The translations under genes were made by a program, and so were the position numbers. This document shows positions 9,237-18,856 of a DNA stretch of 64,000 bases, piece by piece. The stretch's first letter is position 1. Each line of letters begins with the position of its first letter. The notes under the pieces were generated by a model. The model ran no database searches. It was not told where the DNA came from and saw only the letters and a program-made list of their open reading frames with translations. This stretch comes from Lachnospiraceae bacterium RM5. GTDB lineage: Bacteria > Bacillota > Clostridia > Lachnospirales > Lachnospiraceae. The stretch covers positions 182,820 through 246,819 of the forward strand of contig FOFK01000002.1 of assembly GCA_900110975.1 (NCBI GenBank), written 5' to 3'.

Positions 9237-9285
9237 TATCAGAATACGCAAGATAAATTATATCAGATTTTATCAGAATACGCAA
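9237..9285 (-). promoter_or_regulatory. promoter of the DUF4143 ATPase gene with two 15-bp direct repeats
   Basis: The minus strand has TTGCGT, 17 bp, TATAAT. The sequence TTGCGTATTCTGATA occurs twice: once overlapping the -35 (9271-9285) and once just past the start region (9237-9251). TGCGTA cores recur at about 9312 and 9350. The arrangement suggests a repressor with two or more sites. Confidence 0.55.
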
Positions 9286-9387
9286 TGTAGTTATACAATT
9301 CAACGATATACGCATGATAGAAATTTTAAAATTAATACAATGTACGCAAAGTTCAATCCAATAATAAATATTTTAATTTTCATTTTT

Positions 9388-9462
9388 AACAATATCATTT
9401 CATTTCAATGACATTCATCTATAATTCAAGTTTATTTTCTATTAAATTTACATTACCTGTTA
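9388..9462 (-). pseudogene. fossil fragment of a C-type-lectin-domain gene
   Basis: Seventy-odd bases match the coding sequence near 5995-6055 of the CHAP/lectin gene, with about one change in five. Translated, it reads LNYR*MSLK*NDI against LEFRRMSLKWNDID, with stops, so it is no longer coding. It shows that a related gene once stood here. Apart from this and the ATPase promoter, the spacer 9286-9467 shows no other feature. Confidence 0.6.
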
Positions 9463-9467
9463 AATTC

Positions 9468-9529
9468 AAAAAGACCATATCAATGTAAAATAAAGTAATT
9501 CTACAAAGTACATTAATATGGTCTTTTTA
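9468..9529 (-). terminator. intrinsic terminator of the ChW/DUF3298 gene (repeat family copy 3)
   Basis: The same ACCATAT...ATATGGT stem as at 2466 and 7733, but with about 20 extra bases in the loop and T-runs on both strands. Confidence 0.7.
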
Positions 9530-9552
9530 TGTTAAATCATTTTTTTCAAAAT

Positions 9553-11262
9553 CTATATTTTTCCAATATACACTTCATCATAAGATGTTGTTGCTATTTC
9601 ATAAGATCCATAAAGGAAGTATACATTTCCAGAACCATCAATATAAAAATTATAATTATTATTAAATGTTTCTTTCACTATTTTCTTCAATTCATTATAA
9701 GACATAGAGCTTTTCCAAATAGGATATAAAGCATTTGTAATTTTATTTAATAAATCTTCGTTTGACATTCCTAAAACCTTTTGTAACGTTACTTTTTCAC
9801 CAGTCCTAATATCATATGTTGCTGAATAATAAAATATGTTTCCAACACCACCGGCATACCATTGTGCACTCCAATTCATACTTAAATATCCTTTTGAATT
9901 GTTTACATGTTCTAATTCTAATTTCCACATATAAGTTTCATCATATGACGCATAATAATTATTAGCCATATATTCCGCGTATTCAATTAAATTTTCCCTC
10001 ATACTTTCTTTATCATAAGAATCCCCTTTTCCATTATAAAACTCATTACAAACATCCTGAATAGATTTATTTATCTTATCTTTATATAAATAATTGCTAT
10101 TAGTTACTTTAACTAAATCATAATAAATATCATATTTTATTGTTACATAATTGCTGAAGCTTCCAGAAAAATCTTTCCTTTCAGTAGTTGTACTTAAAGT
10201 TGTTGGTAATACGCAATATGCATTACTTGTTGCACCAGGCGCAGCCATTCCCTTTACCACCGGTTGTATCTGAATTGCTTCAAGCCTGTAGCCATATCCT
10301 GACGTTCCAGCACTTTCTCCATTTTTTGCCCAACCCATCCAACCTAGTTTTTGAGCCTGAACTCTATAATAAATATCAAAATAATTTGCCAAATTACCTG
10401 TAAATTTTATTTGAATAGCTTCAAGTCGTAATGCTTTACCCACAGTTCCCGATATTGCATCATTGCTAACAAACCCTTGCCATCCTAATTTTTGTACATG
10501 AGTTCTATATGTTATTCCTCCGCTAAATCCACTGTTATTTTTCTGAATATATATTTTTATTGCTTCAAGACGTTTTGCTTTACCTACGGTACCTGATGTC
10601 ATTCCATTTGTAGCATATTTATTTTCCCATCCTGTTGTTTGAATCTGTGTTTTATAAGCTACCACCGGCATTGAGCTCTTATCATAATATGCTTTTAAAG
10701 AACTTGAAGGTACAGTACTTCCCTTTTTTATTAATTTTATTTTTATTGCCTCGAGTCTTAATGCATATCCGGCTGTTCCCGCATTTTCACCATTTTTTGC
10801 CCAACCTAGCCATCCAAATTTCTGTGCCTGTACCTGATAATAAATATCATATTGACTAGCAATGGTTCCGGATAATTTTATCTGAATTGCCTCAAGTCTC
10901 AAACTTTTTCCTACAGTTCCCGAAATTTCATCATTCTTCTTAAAAAAACTTTCCCAACCCTGTTTTTGAATATGTGTTTTATACAATACAGAACCATATG
11001 AACTACTTATCTTATTTCCATTATTATCAACAAGTTTTATCCTTATAGCTTCTAACCTTTTTGCTTTTCCTACAGTTCCTGATAATTCTCCATCATCAAC
11101 ATAATTCTTTTCCCAACCTAAAGATTGTATCTGTACCTTATATTTTATATTTGGAACAATATTTGAATCTGCAAAAATTATATTTTCATCCAAACTAAAC
11201 CCATTAAACAGACCAACTATCAAAGATAAAACAATACATAAAATCAATTTTCTACTTTTCAT
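9553..11262 (-). CDS. secreted ChW-repeat protein with C-terminal DUF3298/RsiV-like domain
   Basis: ATG at 11262 with GGGAG upstream (a TTG one codon earlier is possible); 569 residues. A signal peptide is followed by six ChW repeats over about residues 35-345, each with a GWxxx...SGTVGK.RLEAI or GWLGWAKNGE...GYRLEAI core. A C-terminal region of about 200 residues resembles the DUF4163/DUF3298 pair of RsiV and PdaC, which can bind lysozyme or wall glycans. ChW repeats are clostridial surface modules thought to bind the wall or other glycans. The gene lies downstream of and parallel to the LRR-ChW gene. Confidence 0.85.
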   Translation of the reverse strand: MKSRKLILCIVLSLIVGLFNGFSLDENIIFADSNIVPNIKYKVQIQSLGWEKNYVDDGELSGTVGKAKRLEAIRIKLVDNNGNKISSSYGSVLYKTHIQKQGWESFFKKNDEISGTVGKSLRLEAIQIKLSGTIASQYDIYYQVQAQKFGWLGWAKNGENAGTAGYALRLEAIKIKLIKKGSTVPSSSLKAYYDKSSMPVVAYKTQIQTTGWENKYATNGMTSGTVGKAKRLEAIKIYIQKNNSGFSGGITYRTHVQKLGWQGFVSNDAISGTVGKALRLEAIQIKFTGNLANYFDIYYRVQAQKLGWMGWAKNGESAGTSGYGYRLEAIQIQPVVKGMAAPGATSNAYCVLPTTLSTTTERKDFSGSFSNYVTIKYDIYYDLVKVTNSNYLYKDKINKSIQDVCNEFYNGKGDSYDKESMRENLIEYAEYMANNYYASYDETYMWKLELEHVNNSKGYLSMNWSAQWYAGGVGNIFYYSATYDIRTGEKVTLQKVLGMSNEDLLNKITNALYPIWKSSMSYNELKKIVKETFNNNYNFYIDGSGNVYFLYGSYEIATTSYDEVYIGKI

Positions 11263-11277
11263 CAAAACATCTCCCTC

Positions 11278-11408
11278 TTAAGAAACACTATATTTACTTA
11301 TTCCTTTTATAATATTTCCACCTGAACAATCAGCGCATGCAAAAAAAACATTATCTCCATTAAATGATAAAATATATAAACTTATATCTCCACAACTCCA
11401 ATAAAATG
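11278..11408 (-). other. stop-free tail after the LRR-ChW gene, possible lost C-terminal domain
   Basis: Just past the stop of the gene at 11411, a different frame reads about 42 residues (FYWSCGDISLYILSFNGD... CADCSGG...) to a TAA immediately before the ribosome site of the next gene. It has no start of its own. It may be the shifted end of a C-terminal domain the LRR-ChW protein once had, comparable with the DUF3298 tail of its neighbour. Confidence 0.3.
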
Positions 11409-11410
11409 AA

Positions 11411-14400
11411 TCACTTATCTTTAAATGCATTTTTTGTACTTCCGGGTGCAAATGTATCTTTATAAGCTAATTGTATCTGTATTGCTTCAAGCCTGTAGCC
11501 ATATCCCGATGTTCCTGCGCTTTCTCCATTTTTTGCCCAGCCTAGCCAGCCAAACTTTTGTGCCTGAACTCTATAATACACATCATATTTCTCCGCTAAA
11601 TCTCCTGTTAAATTTATTTCAATCGCTTCTAGCCTTAATCCTTTTCCTACTGTTCCTGATAAAATGTCGTTTTGCACATATTGTTGCCATCCAACTTTTT
11701 GAACATGAGTTCTATACCTTACTAATCCTATAAGATTCTCGGGATTATTAACTATCTTAATCTTTATAGCTTCTAATCTTTTTGCTTTTCCTACTGTTCC
11801 TGATACAGCTCCATCCTGTGCATATTTCTTTTCCCAGCCATATGTCTGAACCTGCGTCTTATAAGCAATCTTAGGGACTAATGACTTATCATAGAATGGC
11901 TTTTTACTACTCTCTAAATCTTTATATTCATCACTTTCTTTACTTACAAGCTTTATCTTAATTGCTTCAAGTCTATAGCCATAACCTGCAGTTCCTGCAC
12001 TTTCTCCATTTTTTGCCCAGCCTAGCCATCCAAATTTTTCTGCCTGTACCTGATAATAAATATCATAATCTTCTGTTATTTCACCCTCTAATTTTATCTG
12101 GATAGCTTCAAGTCTTAAACCTTTACCAACAGTTCCAGAAACACCATCATTCCTCACAAAATTCTTTTCCCAGCCCTGTTTCTGGACATGGGTTTTATAT
12201 AATACTGATCCGTATGATGTATCTACATTATTTCCATCACTATCTAAAAGCTTAATCCTTATTGCTTCAAGGCGTTTTGCTTCTCCTACAGTTCCTGATA
12301 ATACTCCATTTGATAAATATGATTTTTCCCATCCATTCTTCTGAATCTGTACTTTGTAATATACATTTGGAATGATATATTTTTTATGTTTTGAGTATGT
12401 TACTGTCTTTGTATCTTGGTCATCAGATGAATATTTATATGATATTCCACCACCCCAGGTTGTGAAATCATTAAACATTTCTTCTGTGTTATCAGGAATA
12501 CATTTAACTAAAGAGTTTACTGTTATGTTGCTAAAACAATTATCCCAGCAATAAATCTGATTTAAACCATTTAAATTTGACAAATCCAAGGATCTTATCT
12601 CATTATTATTACATGCAATATAACTCAAGTTAGGACAATTACTAAAATCTAACTTTTTAATATAGTTATTAGCACAAGAAAATTTCTTAAGATTTTTACA
12701 TGGTGAAATATCAAGTTTCTTTAAAAGATTATTATCACACCAAAGTGACTGTAGTGATTCATCATTTGCCAAATTAAGTTCATTTATATTATTATTTTCA
12801 CAATTAAGCGATATAATATTAGTACAGTCATATAAATCCAAGCTATTCAGCTTATTATCATTACAAAACAAATAACTTAAAGAATTATTCTTACTTATAT
12901 CCAAAATTGATAATTGATTTCTAGAACAGTTTAAACTTCTTAAATTATTTTTTTTACTTACATCCAAAGTTGTTAGCTGATTATAATCACAGTTTAATTC
13001 TTGTAAACTAATACATTTACTTACATCTAGACTTTTTAATTGATTATTATAACAATCTAATCGCATTATATTACTATTTTCACCAACATCTAAACTTGTT
13101 AACTGATTATAGCCACAATCTAATTTTTCTAAATTATTATTTTTACTTATATCTAAACTCATCAGCTGATTTAATGGACAATATAACTCATGAATATTTG
13201 TATTTCCACTCACATCAAGACTTGTTAACTGATTTGAAGAACAAACTAAACTCTGCAAATTTATATTTCCACTCACATCCAAGCTTGTCAACTGATTATC
13301 ATCACATCCTAATTCCAACAAATTAATATTTTTACTTACATCAAGATTTGTCAAATGATTAGCCCCACAATATAATTTTTCCAAGCTACTGTTTTGACTT
13401 ACATCTAAATCACTTAAATTGTCGTTAACACAACACAAAATTAATAGTTCATCAAAAATTTCTATACCTTTTAAATTTTGTATATTCTTATAACTACAAT
13501 CAATATTATTGACATTATGTATTTCTTCATCATCTAAAAAACCATTACCATTTATATCAAAATTTTCTTTTACATAATTTCTAAAAATCTCATCTGGGAA
13601 ACTATTAGAATCAATTGCTATTTCCTCATCAACAGGCACTGGTTCCTCTTGTCCCTTCCATTTAGAAAAATTCATTGTTTGATTTTCACTATCATAAGTG
13701 ATAGTTCCCAAATATAAAATATGTAAATCCGCATAAGAAACAAAGCTTTCAAATTGCGATATATCTTCAAATCTTGATGCAAATGCACTTACATCAACAC
13801 TCGAAAAATAATTATTAAAACAAATTATTGTTTCCAAATCAATATTACTACTAATATTTAAAGTATTTAAATTATTCTCTACACAATCTAGGTACTTTAA
13901 ATTAATATCTCCATTTACATCTAGACTTATTAATTGATTCCAACTACAATCTAATTCTTCAAGCTTATTATTTTTACTTAAATCTAAATTTATTAATTGA
14001 TTTTCTCTACAAAATAAAAACTTTAAATTAGTATTTTCACTTACATCTAAACTTGCTAATTTATTCCAATTACAATCTAATTTCTCCAAATTAATATTTG
14101 CACTCACATCTATACTTGTTAATTGATTATTATGACAATCTAATACGTTTAAACTACTAACTCCGCTTACATCCAAGCTTGTTAATTCGTTATCATAACA
14201 AAGTACATCTTCTAAATTACGATTTGCACTTATATCCAAACTTGTTAACTGATTATTATGACAATCTAATTCTTTCAAATTAATATTTGCACTCACATCT
14301 ATACTTGTTAATTGATTCCATCCACATTGTAGTTTTTCCAAATTAATACTTTTACTTATATCTAAATTTATTAATTTATTACCACTACAATCTAAACTTA

Positions 14401-15715
14401 TTAAATTACTATTTTTACTTATATCCAAACCTGTTATTTGAGTATTACTGCAACTTAAACTTGTTAAATTACTATTTTTACTTATATCCAAACTTGTTAT
14501 TTGAGTATTACTGCAACTTAAACTTGTTAAATTACTATTTTTACTTATATCCAAACTTGTTATTTGAGTATTACTGCAACTTAAACTTGTTAAATTACTA
14601 TTTTTACTTATATCTAGATTTGTTATTTGTGTATCACAGCAAGCTAATTCTTTCAAGTTATAAAAAAAAGCTATTCCTTCTAAATTTTTTATATCATTAT
14701 AACTACAATAAATACTTGTCACTTTACTTATTTCATAATCACTTAAACAACCATCTCGATATTTATCATAAACATTCTCAATATACTTTCTAAAATTATC
14801 ATCAGGAAAATTATCAGAGTTAATGGCTATTCCTTCAGCAATTGACTCATCTTGTCCTTTCCACTTTGAAAAATTTATACATTTTGCTTTGCTATCATAA
14901 GTAGTAGCTCCGCCCCATAATTTATAATCCTCAAGATAACAACCTGCAAATTTATTAAGTTTTGATGCATCATCTAATTGCAATGTAAAATTCTCCATAT
15001 TAATACTTGCAAAACTATTATCCCAGCAAAAACATTCTATTAAATCAATATTATTATTAATATTTAAATTATTTAAATTATTGTTTTCACAATGTAAATA
15101 TTGTAAATTATTATTTGAATTTACATCTAAGCTTGTTAACTTATTATAACTACATCGCAAGGATATCAAATTAATATTTTTACTTATATCTAAACTTGTT
15201 AATTGATTATTTCCACAACCTAAATTTATTAAATTAATATTTCCACTTATATCAAGACTTGTTATTTGATTAACATTGCAATATAACTCTTCTAAATTTA
15301 TATTTTTACTTATATCTAAACTTTTCAAATTATTATAACCACAATTTATTTTTATTAAATTAATATTTTTGCTTACATCTAACTCTTCTAAATTGGTTGC
15401 AAAACAATCTAAACTTGATAAATTTTCAAAATATTCTATACCTTGTAAATTTTTTATATCTCCATATCTGCAAAAACTACAATCAATATTAACAATTTTA
15501 CTTATCTCATCATCACTTAAACTCCCATCCCCATCAGTATCAAACTTTTTTACATAATTCCTAAAATTCTCATCAGGAAAATTAATTTCATCAATTGCGA
15601 CCCCACCATCAGCAAACACCATTAAATCATTAATTGTAATGCCGTTCAATAAGCATACCGCCATCGATAATATTATTATTTTTCCAATTACTCTTTTCAA
15701 CTTTAATTTTCCCAT
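11411..15715 (-). CDS. secreted leucine-rich-repeat and ChW-repeat protein
   Basis: The 1434-residue protein has a signal peptide (about 1-35), then three modules. Each module opens with an EF-hand/dockerin-like segment (NFPDENFRNYV...DTDGDGSLSDDEI; DKYRDGCLSDYEI; DINGNGFLDDEEI) and continues as internalin-like repeats of about 21 residues with cores such as LTSLDVSKNINLxxLxC. The modules span about residues 40-290, 295-690 and 690-1090. Six ChW repeats close the protein (about 1110-1430). The acidic loops may bind calcium. LRRs suggest protein or glycan binding outside the cell. DNA-level tandem repeats lie at 14408-14640. Confidence 0.88.
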   Translation of the reverse strand: MGKLKLKRVIGKIIILSMAVCLLNGITINDLMVFADGGVAIDEINFPDENFRNYVKKFDTDGDGSLSDDEISKIVNIDCSFCRYGDIKNLQGIEYFENLSSLDCFATNLEELDVSKNINLIKINCGYNNLKSLDISKNINLEELYCNVNQITSLDISGNINLINLGCGNNQLTSLDISKNINLISLRCSYNKLTSLDVNSNNNLQYLHCENNNLNNLNINNNIDLIECFCWDNSFASINMENFTLQLDDASKLNKFAGCYLEDYKLWGGATTYDSKAKCINFSKWKGQDESIAEGIAINSDNFPDDNFRKYIENVYDKYRDGCLSDYEISKVTSIYCSYNDIKNLEGIAFFYNLKELACCDTQITNLDISKNSNLTSLSCSNTQITSLDISKNSNLTSLSCSNTQITSLDISKNSNLTSLSCSNTQITGLDISKNSNLISLDCSGNKLINLDISKSINLEKLQCGWNQLTSIDVSANINLKELDCHNNQLTSLDISANRNLEDVLCYDNELTSLDVSGVSSLNVLDCHNNQLTSIDVSANINLEKLDCNWNKLASLDVSENTNLKFLFCRENQLINLDLSKNNKLEELDCSWNQLISLDVNGDINLKYLDCVENNLNTLNISSNIDLETIICFNNYFSSVDVSAFASRFEDISQFESFVSYADLHILYLGTITYDSENQTMNFSKWKGQEEPVPVDEEIAIDSNSFPDEIFRNYVKENFDINGNGFLDDEEIHNVNNIDCSYKNIQNLKGIEIFDELLILCCVNDNLSDLDVSQNSSLEKLYCGANHLTNLDVSKNINLLELGCDDNQLTSLDVSGNINLQSLVCSSNQLTSLDVSGNTNIHELYCPLNQLMSLDISKNNNLEKLDCGYNQLTSLDVGENSNIMRLDCYNNQLKSLDVSKCISLQELNCDYNQLTTLDVSKKNNLRSLNCSRNQLSILDISKNNSLSYLFCNDNKLNSLDLYDCTNIISLNCENNNINELNLANDESLQSLWCDNNLLKKLDISPCKNLKKFSCANNYIKKLDFSNCPNLSYIACNNNEIRSLDLSNLNGLNQIYCWDNCFSNITVNSLVKCIPDNTEEMFNDFTTWGGGISYKYSSDDQDTKTVTYSKHKKYIIPNVYYKVQIQKNGWEKSYLSNGVLSGTVGEAKRLEAIRIKLLDSDGNNVDTSYGSVLYKTHVQKQGWEKNFVRNDGVSGTVGKGLRLEAIQIKLEGEITEDYDIYYQVQAEKFGWLGWAKNGESAGTAGYGYRLEAIKIKLVSKESDEYKDLESSKKPFYDKSLVPKIAYKTQVQTYGWEKKYAQDGAVSGTVGKAKRLEAIKIKIVNNPENLIGLVRYRTHVQKVGWQQYVQNDILSGTVGKGLRLEAIEINLTGDLAEKYDVYYRVQAQKFGWLGWAKNGESAGTSGYGYRLEAIQIQLAYKDTFAPGSTKNAFKDK
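14408..14640 (-). repeat. near-perfect 63-bp tandem repeats inside the LRR gene
   Basis: Three to four 63-bp units are virtually identical at the DNA level and encode a 21-residue LRR (core LSCSNTQITSLDISKNS). Neighbouring LRRs are far more diverged, so these units arose recently and in-frame copy number could change by slippage or recombination. Confidence 0.9.
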
Positions 15716-15838
15716 AAGAACACCATCCCTTTTCTAATCCACTAAAACACACCATCATCTTTTTCTAATTATTTTCTAATTCCAACAATTCTTTTTAATA
15801 TATTAATCTCCTCCGAAATTCTTTTATATTCTTCTGCT

Positions 15839-17362
15839 TTAACCTGTAATATTTTCCTCAATTACATATTTTTCAAGATTTGGTGTTACTGCGTATTTCT
15901 TTAAAAAGTCTATAGTTTCATATGCATTAGTAAATACATAATAACCAAATTTTGTGTTTTGCTTTTCTGACAAATACCCATTAGACAAATCAACATATGC
16001 ACTACCATCATCATTTAAATATATATTTTCAAACCATACCGCATAATAAATATCTTTTGTAATAACAGTAGGTGTATGATCTCTATAATTTTCATGTGAT
16101 TCAGTAACATTAGCTTTATATACAAACAAAATAGCATCCTGCACATTCTGTTTATCAATATAATCTTCTTTAACATTAAAAAAATAATTTCCAATGTAAT
16201 TCAAAGAATTTAGCGCCTGATACTCCATATCACTATTTGAAATATAATGTTCAGCTATTTGTGAATTTATCTTATCCGCTGCCTGACTCTTCATTTCATT
16301 CATTGTTGCTTCTGGAACTTCTGAAGCCTTTGTGGCATATTCCCTAAGTCCTAATACTTGAAAAGATTTTTCTAATGTTTTTAATTTAACGCCATAATTA
16401 TCTGCTAAATATTTATTAGGATTATTTCCATTTTCATCAGTAATAGTTACTTTCACATAATCTAAATTGCATAAATTTTCATTCTTATCTACTGCAAATT
16501 TCAAATTTTGAAATTCTTCATCTACTGAATTATTTTTTATAACCGGAACTCCAAGATGATTTGCACCCTCAAACATTACATCAATTTCATCGAACAATTC
16601 CACTTCTTTTATATCAGATAATCCTTCTACTACAAGGCCTTTTTTTGTTTCACTAAAAACAATTCCATACTCGTCTAAATAATCATTTTCCCCTAATTCA
16701 TTATCTCCATCCATTATTGTTACATCCACAATCATGCCATTTTTAAGATTATCATTTTTATTCATCTTGTATGTAAAACTTTTTAACAGCTCATTTTCAG
16801 TATTATTAACAAGAGTAGCTGTTCCAATTCCTTCATATCCTTCGCATTTAAGTTCCACATCTTCAAAAGGGTCTACCACATCTACATCCATTAAACCTTC
16901 AACATCATATGCATAATTATCTTTAACAATTAGTTTAATGTTAAACATTTTTTTTAACGCTTCTTCATTATAAAGTATCGATAAATTAACCACATCACCA
17001 TTACTTAATTTATCAGATTTTCCCATATTTATTGAAAGTAAATTATCAATAATATATCTGCATAAATCTGTTGAGTCATCGATCTTACCAAAACCTAATA
17101 ATTCATCATATCCTTTTCCCGATTTTTTAAATTCAATTTTTGAATGATAATCTTTATAAAACAAATCATAATCTATGCTGCTTTTTGCATTTCCAAATCC
17201 GTTATATCCTTCATATTCCATTTTTATATATTTTCCAATATTTATCTCCATTGGCTTTGATAAATTTCTGTAGAAAAATATAACACCAACAATAGAAACC
17301 AACACGGCAATACAAACAATAACTATTACTAAAGTTTTCCCTTGATTATTCAGTTTCTTCAT
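15839..17362 (-). CDS. membrane-anchored protein with three repeated extracellular modules
   Basis: From the ATG at 17362 (AAGGTGG upstream) the product has 507 residues. One membrane segment (about 10-30) is followed by an outside part. Three copies of a roughly 90-residue module, each beginning with an F/Y-E-G-x-N/E-G-x-G-x-A type motif (EYEGYNGFGNA, KCEGYEGIGTA, MFEGANHLGVP), fill residues 35-340. The last 170 residues, with a WFENIYL...YVDLSNGYL block, match no family I know. Similar modules occur in zinc-ribbon membrane proteins of gut clostridia. It is the last gene of the dense block headed by the LytTR regulator; its substrate is unknown. Confidence 0.75.
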   Translation of the reverse strand: MKKLNNQGKTLVIVIVCIAVLVSIVGVIFFYRNLSKPMEINIGKYIKMEYEGYNGFGNAKSSIDYDLFYKDYHSKIEFKKSGKGYDELLGFGKIDDSTDLCRYIIDNLLSINMGKSDKLSNGDVVNLSILYNEEALKKMFNIKLIVKDNYAYDVEGLMDVDVVDPFEDVELKCEGYEGIGTATLVNNTENELLKSFTYKMNKNDNLKNGMIVDVTIMDGDNELGENDYLDEYGIVFSETKKGLVVEGLSDIKEVELFDEIDVMFEGANHLGVPVIKNNSVDEEFQNLKFAVDKNENLCNLDYVKVTITDENGNNPNKYLADNYGVKLKTLEKSFQVLGLREYATKASEVPEATMNEMKSQAADKINSQIAEHYISNSDMEYQALNSLNYIGNYFFNVKEDYIDKQNVQDAILFVYKANVTESHENYRDHTPTVITKDIYYAVWFENIYLNDDGSAYVDLSNGYLSEKQNTKFGYYVFTNAYETIDFLKKYAVTPNLEKYVIEENITG

Positions 17363-17400
17363 AACACATCCCACCTTACATATAATTTGTCTATATTTTT

Positions 17401-17710
17401 TTATCTATATCCCTTTTCCTTTTCATACTCTACAATCAAATCTCTGTTATATATTTCATATGAATTTAGCATGCTTTCAGAAAAATCTTCTGGTTTTATA
17501 GTTCCTCTGTACCAGGATTTAGAATTAAAATAATTTTGTAAAACCGCATCATCAAATAATCTACCATGTCTTGCATACAACTCATTTCTTGCAAGTCTGC
17601 ATGTATCAGCATTTAAATTTTTCAAATCATCTTTAGCTAAATACTTCCTGTCGCTTCCTAATCAAATCAGCCCTTCCTTGTGGTATTACATAATATTTAT
17701 CTAACCGCAC
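17401..17710 (-). pseudogene. YARHG-domain gene broken by a 19-bp insertion
   Basis: The open part (17401-17625) encodes a YARHG domain: LARNELYARHGRLF, then SWYRG and a terminal YNRDLIVEYEKEKGYR. Its missing N-terminal strand is found upstream in another frame, from a GTG at 17710 with GGAG six bases before it (KYYVIPQ). The two frames meet at a 19-bp insertion flanked by GGAAG repeats (17654-17677). Removing 19 bp gives a 96-residue open frame with the usual YVIPQGSDRKYLAKDDL lead-in. Without that repair only a TTG-started fragment could be made. Confidence 0.7.
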
Positions 17711-18191
17711 TTTCGTCTCCAATATAGGTATAAATAGTATATATACCATCATTAAGCTCTATTATTGCTCTAACATTACCATCAATACGACGTGCAGTTT
17801 TTGGCAAGTCAGTAGTATCTTCCAAAATATCCTCAAATTCATCTATATAAGCTTCATTATAAAAATCACCCATTATATTAATATCATCTTCTTCCCATTC
17901 AATCTCAATCGTCCCATAATCATTACATAACATATCATAATCCGTTTCATAATCTGTTATTGCCGTTTGTATCTGCTGCGCTAATTCATCAGCTAATTTA
18001 GCGGAATCATAATAAGAATCAGCAGCATATTCCATATCCTCATTATGAGAATTTTTTGCTTTACTGCCATTAAAATCAATATCAAGTACAAAGACAAACA
18101 ATACAACTGCAACACATGCTAAAACTGATATTGTTGATATAATAATACATGTTATCAAAATATATTTTCTTTTTTCATTTTCATGATTCAT
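17697..18191 (-). CDS. small single-pass membrane protein, function unknown
   Basis: The ATG at 18191 has GGGAG seven bases upstream; longer readings would overlap the preceding gene. The 164-residue product has a basic N-terminus, one membrane helix (about 9-32) and an acidic outside part rich in Asp and Glu (IEIEWEEDDINIMGDFYNEAYIDEFEDILEDT). It ends IYTIYTYIGDESAVR, overlapping the start of the YARHG frame. No family is recognised; position suggests it belongs with the Esx/kinase block. Confidence 0.65.
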   Translation of the reverse strand: MNHENEKRKYILITCIIISTISVLACVAVVLFVFVLDIDFNGSKAKNSHNEDMEYAADSYYDSAKLADELAQQIQTAITDYETDYDMLCNDYGTIEIEWEEDDINIMGDFYNEAYIDEFEDILEDTTDLPKTARRIDGNVRAIIELNDGIYTIYTYIGDESAVR

Positions 18192-18214
18192 AAAATCTCT
18201 CCCAAATTTTTTTC

Positions 18215-18775
18215 CTACCAAAATGGTTTCACATGCCATCCACTACTATCCTTATAACAAATTACATGTTCCTGACTTCCATCAACATTTACAGTAACAT
18301 AATAAATTTCTTCTATATCACTAACATCAACTCCATAGCTAGAAATAAGACTTTTTATTTCACTATATACGTAATCTCCACTTAATCCCCAGCCACTGGA
18401 ATAATTATCAATGCTTTTTGTTATTGATTTTGTAACATTCAATTTATTTACTATTTTTACATCAGTTGTATTTCTTTCTCTTTTATAATATCTTTTTACA
18501 CTTCTTTTAATACAGGCTGAATCACTTAATAAAACCATAAAAATAATTACAAGTGAAAAAGCAAGTATTATAAGTGTGATAACAATTGGTAAATTACTTG
18601 ATTTCTTTCTTTCATTATTCCTAAAACCCGTATCAACGTTTCTTTGTTTCTGATTAAAATAATCACACACGTCATTTGATAAAACCAAATCTTTTCCTGT
18701 GGATTCTTTATAGCAAATAGGACAAAATGGTATATTATCAGTAACTATTGTTCCACATCTATTACATTTTTTCAT
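18215..18775 (-). CDS. zinc-ribbon single-pass membrane protein
   Basis: From the ATG at 18775 the product has 186 residues. It opens with a zinc ribbon (CNRCG...CPIC, residues 4-22), the same type as at the N-termini of the neighbouring kinases and FHA proteins. A linker and one membrane helix (about 65-85) follow, then an outside domain of about 100 residues with no known relative. The shared ribbon suggests a common cytosolic docking partner in this block. Confidence 0.7.
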   Translation of the reverse strand: MKKCNRCGTIVTDNIPFCPICYKESTGKDLVLSNDVCDYFNQKQRNVDTGFRNNERKKSSNLPIVITLIILAFSLVIIFMVLLSDSACIKRSVKRYYKRERNTTDVKIVNKLNVTKSITKSIDNYSSGWGLSGDYVYSEIKSLISSYGVDVSDIEEIYYVTVNVDGSQEHVICYKDSSGWHVKPFW

Positions 18776-18856
18776 AATATTTTTCACCTTCTTCTTAACT
18801 TCTTAAGCTTTAGTTTTTCATATCCTATATTAATAACTACTTTCTTAAATTGTTAT

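Noticed and set aside
14408..14640. CRISPR-like look of regular 63-bp repeats
   Set aside because: No unique spacers; the repeats are in frame and encode LRR units.
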